Below, one piece after another: positions 27,767 to 34,903 of a DNA stretch of 38,306 nt. Location of the stretch: positions 1 to 38,306 of the forward strand of contig JASHPB010000165.1 of NCBI GenBank assembly GCA_030038355.1, written 5' to 3'. The position numbers were made by a program, and so were the translations under genes. The notes under the pieces were generated by a model. That model was given only the letters and a program-made list of their open reading frames with translations, ran no database searches and was not told the DNA's origin. Every line of letters starts with the position of its first letter. Within the stretch, counting starts at the first letter, position 1. The DNA is from Candidatus Binataceae bacterium (lineage in GTDB: Bacteria; Desulfobacterota; Binatia; Binatales; Binataceae).

Positions 27767-28531
27767 ATGGATGTCACACTCGAAGCTCGTGGACACGTCG
27801 CGATTCTCACGATCAACCGGCCCGAGGCGCGTAACGCTGTCAACGCCGACGTCGCATCCGGGATGGAAGCGCGGCTCGACGAGTTCGAGTCGAACAATGA
27901 CTTGTGGGTCGGAATCGTCACCGGCGCAGGCACCGTCTTCAGCGCGGGTGCCGATCTGAAGGCGATCGCCGCGAACGGCGGCGCAGGACTCGGAACGCAG
28001 CGCGGAGGCTTTGCTGGATTAGTCTCGCGCCCGCGCACCAAGCCTCTGATCGCGGCTGTCAACGGTCCGGCATTGGCGGGAGGATGCGAAATCGCGCTCG
28101 CCTGCGACATGATCGTCGCGGTCGAGAGCGCGCGCTTCGGCCTTCCCGAAGTGAAGCGATCGCTTGTCGCCGCGGCGGGTGGCTTGTTCCGGCTGCCGCG
28201 CGCGATCGGGATGGCGCTGGCGATGGAAATAATCCTCACCGGCGATCCGATTTCGGCGCGCCGCGCTTATGAAGTCGGCTTGGTCAACCATGTCGTGCCG
28301 AACGGGAGAGCGCTCGACTCCGCGCTCGAGCTGGCTGCCCGTGTCGCGGCGAATGCTCCGGTCGCGGTGCAGACGAGCCGTAATCTGGCAGCGCGTGCAT
28401 TCGTCGACGATGACGAATCGATCCAGCGCGACACGATCTCCGAGTTCCAGCGCGTTCTGCAGACCGAGGACGCCAGGGAAGGCCCGCTCGCGTTCATCCA
28501 GAAGCGCGAGCCCAAGTGGAAAGGCCGCTAG
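27767..28531 (+). CDS. Enoyl-CoA hydratase/isomerase, second crotonase
   Basis: 254 residues from the ATG at 27767 (AGGAG eight bases upstream). Oxyanion-hole segments are GTVFSAGADLKAI and VNGPALAGGCEIALACDMIVA; the catalytic acid lies in FGLPEVKRSLVAAAGG. It is only moderately similar to the crotonase at 8637, so not a recent duplicate. It follows atpC by 34 bases; read-through from the ATP synthase operon is possible, but the function is unrelated. Confidence 0.92.
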   Translation: MDVTLEARGHVAILTINRPEARNAVNADVASGMEARLDEFESNNDLWVGIVTGAGTVFSAGADLKAIAANGGAGLGTQRGGFAGLVSRPRTKPLIAAVNGPALAGGCEIALACDMIVAVESARFGLPEVKRSLVAAAGGLFRLPRAIGMALAMEIILTGDPISARRAYEVGLVNHVVPNGRALDSALELAARVAANAPVAVQTSRNLAARAFVDDDESIQRDTISEFQRVLQTEDAREGPLAFIQKREPKWKGR

Positions 28532-28835
28532 CGAAGCGCGAGTCTGAGCTCAGTCTATCTGCGCTTTCCTTGAAGAAGCTGGCGCCGCGGTCTTCCGCAG
28601 CAAGATAAGAGCCATTCCGAGCGCGGCGCGAGGAATCTTAAGGCCGCCGCGGCCGACTCCACTATGATGGGGCAGAACCAAGGTCCGCATTCCGCAGCGC
28701 AGCGCGAAGCGATCCATTTCAAAAAAGCCAAGAAGAGCGGGCCGGGACGCCGACCGCCACTCCGGAAAAGATTGACTCCTTGTAGTGGCGCCGGCGTCTC
28801 GCCCGCACTTTTCGCTGCCGCCTGTGGGAGCTTCC
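28532..28835. other. Intergenic region with inverted dispersed repeats
   Basis: About 300 bases between a crotonase and a minus-strand membrane-protein gene. A pair of inverted hairpin repeats (28731-28820) is listed separately. A minus-strand ORF through 28550-28720 has an even, low-information composition and no family, so I do not call it. Confidence 0.4.
28731..28820. repeat. Inverted pair of dispersed hairpin repeats, copies 2 and 3
   Basis: Copy 2 (plus, about 28731-28770) reads AAGAGCGGGCCGGGACGCC then GACCGCCACTCC. Copy 3 (minus, about 28785-28820) reads GCGAAAAGTGCGGGCGAGAC then GCCGGCGCCACT. They face each other across about 15 bases, so the whole could fold as one long hairpin. 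The core matches copy 1 at 18495-18545. The element is small, non-coding and intergenic, consistent with a REP- or MITE-like family. Confidence 0.65.
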
Positions 28836-29207
28836 TCAGGACGCGACCGCCGCGCTGACGGGCCGGCCGCCGAACATCGTCCCTGAGCCGTAGGCCACAA
28901 TGATCAGCACCACCGCGATCGCGCCCTTCAGGCCAGCTTCCGGACCACGAAGCCCAGACGCAACGACCCCGAGCGACGTCAGCAGCGCTCCGACTATTGC
29001 CCACGAAATCGCAAACCGAACGAGCCTGGTAGAACTCCATTCGCCGCGTGCGCGGCGACGGCCCGCGCCGAAGCCGGAAATGAATGCGAGCGCGACCAAT
29101 GCCGCGTCGATCAAACCCGCGGGCGGAATCGGCACCAACACGCCCATAATCAGGAGAGCCACGATCGTCTCGATTGCGCCGATTAGAACTGCTTTGCCAG
29201 TGCTCAT
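28836..29207 (-). CDS. Small four-helix membrane protein, hypothetical
   Basis: About 123 residues from the ATG at 29207 (MSTGKAVLIGAIETIVALLI). Four hydrophobic helices are spaced by short loops: one at the start, a second at GLIDAALVALAFISGFGAG followed by a basic RRRARGEW loop, a third near LVRFAISWAIVGALLTSLGVV, and a fourth at GLKGAIAVVLIIVAYGSGTMF. A longer upstream start is possible but reads as non-coding. I do not recognise the family. Confidence 0.6.
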   Translation of the reverse strand: MSTGKAVLIGAIETIVALLIMGVLVPIPPAGLIDAALVALAFISGFGAGRRRARGEWSSTRLVRFAISWAIVGALLTSLGVVASGLRGPEAGLKGAIAVVLIIVAYGSGTMFGGRPVSAAVAS

Positions 29208-29364
29208 GTCAGACTTGCAAAATGACTTCCTCGCGCAGGCGGCGAATCGTTTCTCGCCAATCGCATCCGCCAACGTCGCGCGACCATACCATTCAGTTAG
29301 ACGAAGGACTACCGACTCGCGATTATGGCGTGCTGGGCGGGGCACGTCGTAAGCTAGCGTTGGA

Positions 29365-30495
29365 ATGGATCACGCAACACAGGTCCGACTGATTCGTATC
29401 GCGCTCGATGCGATCGAGCGCGGCGAGCCTCCGCTCGAAGAGCACTTCACGCGCAACCGCCCCGACGCCTACACCTCGCCTGAGCGCGCCGTGCGCGAGC
29501 GCGAAATCCTCTTCAAGGCGCATCCGATCGTCGCAGGATTCAGCTCGCAGATTCCGAACGCCGGCGACTTCCTGACTGAAGACTTAACTCCCGTGCCGAT
29601 CGTCATCGTCCGCGCCGAGAGCGGCGGACTGCGCGCCTTCGCCAACATCTGCCGCCATCGCGGTTCGCGGCTGGTGCAAGGATGCGGCTCCGGCGCGAGA
29701 CGATTTGTGTGTCCCTACCACGCCTGGACTTACGATCTCGATGGCCGCCTCGTGGCGATTGCCGATGAGGTCGGATTCGACGGCCTCGATCACTCGACGA
29801 AGGGTCTTATAGCGCTGCCGGTCGCCGAGCGTCACGGCTTGATCTTCGTGCATCCAACGCCCGACGCCCCGCTCGACGCGGCGCAAATCCTGACCGGCCT
29901 CGACGCGGATATTGCATCCTACAGAATCGGCAGGTTCGTGCATGCGGAGTCGCGCGCGATTACGCGCCGGATGAACTGGAAGCTCGCGAGCGACACGTTC
30001 TGGGAGGCCTACCACATTCGGGTGCTGCACGCGGCGAACGTGGCGCCGCTGTTCGTGCGTAACCTCGCGCTATTCGATCCGTTGGGTAGAAATCACCGGC
30101 TCATCGGCGTGCGCAAGTCGATCGAGCAGCTACGCACGATTTCTGAGGACAAGTGGGACATCCTGCCGCACGCGACAATCCTGATGAACATCTTCCCGAA
30201 CACGGTGCTGGTCATGCAGACTGACCATGCCGAGGTCTACCGCATCTTCCCCAGCCACGATCATCCGTACCAATGCACCACGGTCGTCAGCGTGCTGGCC
30301 CCGGAGCCGTCGCCGAAGTGGACGAAAACGCTCGAACTGCTGCTCGGTGTCATCGAGCAGGATTTCGCGATCGGCGAAGGAATCCAGCGTAACTTCGAGT
30401 CAGGCGCGATTCGCGAGGTGGTGTACGGCCGCTACGAGGGCGCGCTCGAGCACTTCCATCGCTCGATTCGCGAAGCCCTCGCCGAGCACCGGTAA
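29365..30495 (+). CDS. Rieske non-heme iron oxygenase, alpha subunit-like
   Basis: 376 residues. The Rieske [2Fe-2S] ligands are Cys96 and His98 in CRHRGSRL and Cys116 and His119 in CPYHAW. The mononuclear iron site appears in NWKLASDTFWEAYHIRVLHA, with the two His, and an Asp is likely in EQDFAIGEG. Such enzymes hydroxylate aromatic or alkyl compounds with an electron donor reductase and ferredoxin; none is adjacent. The substrate is unknown. The stop abuts the aroA stop on the other strand with no base between. Confidence 0.93.
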   Translation: MDHATQVRLIRIALDAIERGEPPLEEHFTRNRPDAYTSPERAVREREILFKAHPIVAGFSSQIPNAGDFLTEDLTPVPIVIVRAESGGLRAFANICRHRGSRLVQGCGSGARRFVCPYHAWTYDLDGRLVAIADEVGFDGLDHSTKGLIALPVAERHGLIFVHPTPDAPLDAAQILTGLDADIASYRIGRFVHAESRAITRRMNWKLASDTFWEAYHIRVLHAANVAPLFVRNLALFDPLGRNHRLIGVRKSIEQLRTISEDKWDILPHATILMNIFPNTVLVMQTDHAEVYRIFPSHDHPYQCTTVVSVLAPEPSPKWTKTLELLLGVIEQDFAIGEGIQRNFESGAIREVVYGRYEGALEHFHRSIREALAEHR

Positions 30496-31770
30496 TCAGC
30501 CGAGCGACACGAGACGTTCAAAAAAATCCGGGAAAGTTTTCGTGACACAATCGGGATGGTTGATCATAACGCCAGGAAGCTTGAGGCCCGCGATCGCAAA
30601 CGCCATCGCGATCCGATGGTCGTCGTAAGTGTCGATCGCAGCGCCATGTATCTCCGAGGGCTCGATTTCGAGTCCATCCTGAGTTTCGCGCACGTTTGCG
30701 CCGAGGCGGCCGAGTTCGCTCGCGAGCGCTCGCAACCGATCGCTCTCGTGATGGCGGATGAACCCGACGCCGGTAATCTTGGTCGGTGACGAAGCAAAGG
30801 GCGCGATCGCGGCGAGCGTCGCCACCATGTCGGGCATCGCGTTCATCGCGACATCGACGCCGCTGAGATTGCCGTTGCCCACAACTTCGATCCCATCTTC
30901 CAGCCACGTCACCTGCGCGCCCATCCGCTCCAGCACTCCCAGGAACGCAGTGTCACCCTGCGCCGAATTCCGCGCGAGCCCAGCGATTCGCATGCGCCCG
31001 CCGACCAAGGCAGCCGCAGCGGCGAAGTAGCTGGCGCTCGAAGCGTCCGGCTCGACGTAGTAGCGCTGAGCGCGGTACCACTGCCCGCCTGGCACCGTGA
31101 TTTGGTCACCTTCGACCGAACTTTGCGCGCCCCACGACTCCATCACGCGGAGTGTCATGTCGATGAACGGACGCGCGGTATCGCCGATCACCTTGAGCTT
31201 TATCCCTTGCGGCCATAGTGGCGCGGGCATCAGCATCGCCGACGCGTATTGCGACGACATGCGTGCGTCGATCGAGACTTCGCCGCCGTTGAAGCGCGAG
31301 CGCGATGCGTCGACGATCACGGGCGGGCAATTGTTGTCGCGCTCGCTGTAGATACGTGCACCAAGCCGCTCCATCGCATCCAGCAGCGGACCTATCGGCC
31401 GCTGGCGCATTCGCTGATTGCCGTCGAGCCGAAAACGTCCCTCGCCAAGTGTGAGCATCGCTATCAGAAAGCGCATCACGGTGCCGGCGCCGCCGACGTC
31501 GAGCTCGGCGCCACGGGCCGGCATCATTCCGCCCTGGCCACCGACCGTGATGCGGCGGGCGCCTTCATCAATCTCGACGATAAAACCAAGCGTCCGCAGC
31601 GCGGCTGCCATGTAACGCGTGTCGTCGCTGAGCAGGGCACCTTCGATCACGCTGCGGCCTTGCGCGATCGCCGCAATCAGCATCGCGCGGTTGGTGATAC
31701 TCTTCGAGCCGGGTACGGTGATTTCGGCGTCGATCGGATGATTAAGCGGTATGACTTCGAACTGCTGCAA
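30496..31770 (-). CDS. aroA: 3-phosphoshikimate 1-carboxyvinyltransferase (EPSP synthase)
   Basis: AroA joins shikimate-3-phosphate and PEP in chorismate synthesis. The 424 residues begin with the family motif EITVPGSKSITNRAMLIAAI. LDGNQRMRQRPIGPLLDAMERLGA marks the second domain's binding loop. The region usually written NAGT is GGAGTVMRFL here, so the residue equivalent to E. coli Pro101 appears to be Phe. DTYDDHRIAMAFAIAGLK and PDCVTKTFPDFF close the protein. The gene is complete. Confidence 0.97.
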   Translation of the reverse strand: MQQFEVIPLNHPIDAEITVPGSKSITNRAMLIAAIAQGRSVIEGALLSDDTRYMAAALRTLGFIVEIDEGARRITVGGQGGMMPARGAELDVGGAGTVMRFLIAMLTLGEGRFRLDGNQRMRQRPIGPLLDAMERLGARIYSERDNNCPPVIVDASRSRFNGGEVSIDARMSSQYASAMLMPAPLWPQGIKLKVIGDTARPFIDMTLRVMESWGAQSSVEGDQITVPGGQWYRAQRYYVEPDASSASYFAAAAALVGGRMRIAGLARNSAQGDTAFLGVLERMGAQVTWLEDGIEVVGNGNLSGVDVAMNAMPDMVATLAAIAPFASSPTKITGVGFIRHHESDRLRALASELGRLGANVRETQDGLEIEPSEIHGAAIDTYDDHRIAMAFAIAGLKLPGVMINHPDCVTKTFPDFFERLVSLG

Positions 31771-31847
31771 TGCGGATCAACTTCGAATCTGAATTCGTAA
31801 CAGTGGACGACGCTTGACGCCAGCATCGCGCGTCAACAGCTTCGTGA

Positions 31848-32882
31848 TCAATTGCCCTGCGGCACGGGTGGGAAAGTTATCTTGCCGGCGATTATGTCCT
31901 GCACCGCAGCGTTGGCGCGATCGACCGCCGACTTCGGTACCGTTTGCACCAGCCGCTCATTGTACTCGACCTTCACCATCCCCTCTTTCATACCGTACTC
32001 GATCATCGCCGGGTGAAACTTGCCGTCGCGGACCTCGGTCGCGATTTTGAGAAATGAATCCGGGATGTCCGTGGCAGCACTGGCCAGGATCGTATCAGGC
32101 ATCACGCTGTTTTGGTTGCGGTTGCTACCGAAGGCGTAGATGTGCGATTGGGCGGCGGCCTGGAATACGCCGAGACCCGCCGCATCGGCCTCGTGGTAGA
32201 GCAAATCGGCGCCCTGGCTTACCTGCGCGAGCGCAGCTTCCTTGGCCGCACCCACATCCTCGAAGTTGCCGATATAGCTGATCAGTATGCGCCCGTCGGG
32301 GCGAGTCGCGAGGAAGCCCCGCTGGTAGCCATCAAAGGTGAAGCGGATCGAAGGGAGTTGAATTCCGCCGACCGCGCCAATCACGCCGGAGTTGGAGACG
32401 CCGCCGGCCAGCACTCCGAGGACGTAGGCCGCCTCCTCGATTCTGAAACTGAGTGACGCTAGGTTCGCCGACGAACCGCTGCCTGACGTGACAACGAACG
32501 TCGTGTCGGGGAAGAGCTTTGCGACCTTGAGTGCGGTGTCGGTGTATTCGAAGCCGTGCGCGAAGATGAGCTTGAAGCCGCGCGAGCCAAAGTCTCGAAA
32601 CGCGTCCTCGAAGTCCGCTGGGGACGTCGTCTGGACCATCGCCGTGTCGGCGCCCAGCTTTTGCTTGATCAGCATAAGCCCTTCGTAGGCGGAGGCATTC
32701 CAACCGGCATCGCTCACAGGACCCGGCGTCAGAAGAGCGACTTTGAAGCTGGATGCCGCCGTCGAACCGGCGCCACTGCCGGAACGGCAGGAAGCGAGCG
32801 ATAGCACAATCAAGACGAAGATAGGTGCAAGGCGTCCTAATCGCGATCGATCAATTTGCAAAGATGCGGTTTGGGCGGCCAA
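31848..32882 (-). CDS. BMP-family (BmpA/PnrA-like) substrate-binding lipoprotein
   Basis: 344 residues. A TTG start at 32882 has a GAGGT site upstream. The lipobox LASC (Cys32) follows a hydrophobic stretch (PIFVLIVLSLAS), so it is a lipid-anchored periplasmic protein. The BMP fold is clear: VALLTPGPVSDAGWNASAYEGL, a GFKLIFAHGFEYTDTALKVAKLFPDT segment, and GVFQAAAQSHIYAFGSNRNQNS. BMP proteins bind nucleosides or other small ligands for an ABC importer. No permease or ATPase gene is adjacent, so it is an orphan here. Confidence 0.92.
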   Translation of the reverse strand: MAAQTASLQIDRSRLGRLAPIFVLIVLSLASCRSGSGAGSTAASSFKVALLTPGPVSDAGWNASAYEGLMLIKQKLGADTAMVQTTSPADFEDAFRDFGSRGFKLIFAHGFEYTDTALKVAKLFPDTTFVVTSGSGSSANLASLSFRIEEAAYVLGVLAGGVSNSGVIGAVGGIQLPSIRFTFDGYQRGFLATRPDGRILISYIGNFEDVGAAKEAALAQVSQGADLLYHEADAAGLGVFQAAAQSHIYAFGSNRNQNSVMPDTILASAATDIPDSFLKIATEVRDGKFHPAMIEYGMKEGMVKVEYNERLVQTVPKSAVDRANAAVQDIIAGKITFPPVPQGN

Positions 32883-33011
32883 TCTTAACCTCAGCGCGGA
32901 TGTGCGGCATTTGTTGACTATCAGAGCAGACGCCGGTATTCGATAAGAAGCTTGTTCGGCGGTCCGATCGGGACTTGGGCACGTGCGACCGCCGCTGGAG
33001 AGTCGAGGGAC

Positions 33012-34085
33012 TTGGAGATCCGATCCTATTTGAGGGGTACAGGGACGAAGTTCGTAGCGGCTGTCGCGCTGTCGCTGCCGCTCTTGGCGGTTTACGCGCC
33101 GTCATGCTCGGCTGGGGGACAGTTGCTCTTCCCGCGTCCTGCCGAAATCCAGCCCAACGTCGATTTTTGGGTCAAGATTTTCAGCGACTATTCCGTACGA
33201 GACTTCGTGATCGTCGATCGCGATGATATTTCGCACGTGTACCAGGTCTTTCACCTTCCCGGCGAAGGCGAGCCGACCCGCGACGATATCGAATGGTCGA
33301 ACGCATATCTGAAAGCGAAATACGGTGACATCCTGAATCGCCTCGCCTCGGGCCACCAACCCGAGACCTACGAGGAGCGCCGCGTGGCGGCGATGTTCAA
33401 GGGCCAACCGATCGGCGCCTATGCGCTTGCGGCGCAGAATCTGCGAGTGCAGGAAGGATTGAAGGAAAACTTCCGCAACGGCCTCTTGAGGAGCCGCTAC
33501 TATCGTCCGACGATGGAACGGATCTTCCGTGGCGCCGGATTGCCACCTGAATTGGTGACGCTGGCGCAAGTCGAATCGGGCTTTCAGGGCGGAGTAAAGT
33601 CAGGCGCCGGCGCCCTGGGCATATGGCAATTCACTCGCGCGACCGGCAAGGAATATCTGAGGATAAGCCGGTATCGCGACGAACGGCTGAACCCGATTCG
33701 CGAGACGATGGCAGCGGCCCAATTGTTGCGCTCGAACTACGACGAGTTGGGCGACTGGCCGCTCGCGATAACTGCGTATAACTACGGCACCGGGGGCATC
33801 GCGCGTGCCGCCAACGAATCGGACGGCGACTACTGCAAGATGCTGAGAACCTACAACGGTCCGCATTTCGGTTTTGCAGTAAAGAACTACTATGCAGAGT
33901 TTCTCGCTGCCCTCCAGATTCACAACGACGAGGAAAAGTATTTCCCCGGTATCGAAGACGAGCCGGCGATCGCGCCGCGTCCGATCAGCGAGATCACTGC
34001 TTATCCGCGGCATCACAGAACTTCACTGCATCGCGTCTCGACCCACACCCGCCATCATCGACGAGTTAGAGCGCAGCGCGCCTAA
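33012..34085 (+). CDS. Lytic transglycosylase (SLT domain)
   Basis: About 357 residues from a TTG at 33012; a longer form from a TTG at 32952 is possible. A signal-peptide core (VAAVALSLPLLAVYAPSCSA) targets the periplasm. The SLT domain is plain: GLPPELVTLAQVESGFQGG with catalytic Glu188 (numbering from this start), AGALGIWQFTRATGKEY, RDERLNPIRETMAAAQLL, and ITAYNYGTGGIARA. The middle is MltD-like, but no LysM repeats are seen. The His/Arg-rich tail (THTRHHRRVRAQRA) is unusual and basic. It cleaves peptidoglycan by a 1,6-anhydro mechanism. Confidence 0.9.
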   Translation: MEIRSYLRGTGTKFVAAVALSLPLLAVYAPSCSAGGQLLFPRPAEIQPNVDFWVKIFSDYSVRDFVIVDRDDISHVYQVFHLPGEGEPTRDDIEWSNAYLKAKYGDILNRLASGHQPETYEERRVAAMFKGQPIGAYALAAQNLRVQEGLKENFRNGLLRSRYYRPTMERIFRGAGLPPELVTLAQVESGFQGGVKSGAGALGIWQFTRATGKEYLRISRYRDERLNPIRETMAAAQLLRSNYDELGDWPLAITAYNYGTGGIARAANESDGDYCKMLRTYNGPHFGFAVKNYYAEFLAALQIHNDEEKYFPGIEDEPAIAPRPISEITAYPRHHRTSLHRVSTHTRHHRRVRAQRA

Positions 34086-34119
34086 AGCTCTCCTACCAGT
34101 TTTGCTTTGCGCTCCGAGG

Positions 34120-34791
34120 CTAGGCGCGCGATAGCGCGTCCGCAACCTTTGTCTTGGGACTGACCGCTCGGTAGCTTGTGCGCTCGCGGAGTTGCTGTAG
34201 GTATGCCGCCGTTAGCGGGAACGACGACAAATCGAATTGGTCAACCTCGAGCACCATTGCGAGCGGCGTGTAGGCGGCGTCGGCCAGCGAGTAATCGCCG
34301 CAGATGTAGCGGCCGCCGTGCCCAAGCGTTTTCTCGATGAACGGCAGATCGCGCGAGCGCAACATTTCGCGGCCCCGCTCCATCGTCGCCGCATCGCGTT
34401 TTGCGGGCTCGCTCCAGTACGGCATCCATATCAACGGCACACTGCCGCCGAGCAACGCCTCGTCAGCAAACTGCTCGGCCTCGCGCAGCCGCATCCGTTC
34501 CACAGGATCGCTGGGCATCAGCCGCGGGCCGCTCGAATAATTCTCCTCGAGGTATTCGTCGATCACGGTGGAGTCGAAAATCACCAGGCCATCGTCCTCG
34601 AGGTACGGAACCTTGCCAAGCGGATGCTTGGCGAGCATCTCAGGCGGCTTCTTCCACAGGTTGCCGGGAGAAAGGTTTTCAACCCTGTAGGCGAGGCCTT
34701 TTTCCTCTAGCACTATCTTCGTCTTGCTCGCGTGCGTCGACCGCAAGGTGCCCCAGGGATAATCCCGTTCGGTGCTGTACAGAACTATCAT
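34120..34791 (-). CDS. Glutathione S-transferase family protein
   Basis: 223 residues from the ATG at 34791 (AAGGAG eight bases upstream). The thioredoxin-like N-terminal domain has MIVLYSTERDYPWGTLRSTHASKTKIVLEEKG and GKVPYLEDDGLVIFDSTVIDEYLEE, the PxLxxxGxxxxDS pattern for glutathione binding. The all-helix C-terminal half follows from MRLREAEQFADE. It could be a GST, a maleylacetoacetate isomerase-like enzyme or a dehalogenase; the substrate is unknown. Confidence 0.9.
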   Translation of the reverse strand: MIVLYSTERDYPWGTLRSTHASKTKIVLEEKGLAYRVENLSPGNLWKKPPEMLAKHPLGKVPYLEDDGLVIFDSTVIDEYLEENYSSGPRLMPSDPVERMRLREAEQFADEALLGGSVPLIWMPYWSEPAKRDAATMERGREMLRSRDLPFIEKTLGHGGRYICGDYSLADAAYTPLAMVLEVDQFDLSSFPLTAAYLQQLRERTSYRAVSPKTKVADALSRA

Positions 34792-34903
34792 CAACGATTC
34801 TCCTTCCGCGTGGATAACGTCCCGACCTTAGCATCACCCCGCGCCGCGCGAGAATCGCACCAGCCACGCAAACTGGGAGCGATACTCTGTTATTCTCGTC
34901 ACG

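Noticed and set aside
28550-28900. Minus-strand ORF after the second crotonase
   Set aside because: It runs through the inverted repeat pair and overlaps the membrane-protein gene; no recognisable motif.
31814-31836. TTGACGC / GCGTCAA inverted repeat between the BMP gene and aroA
   Set aside because: A 7-bp stem without a T tract and without a second copy; not enough to call an operator or terminator.
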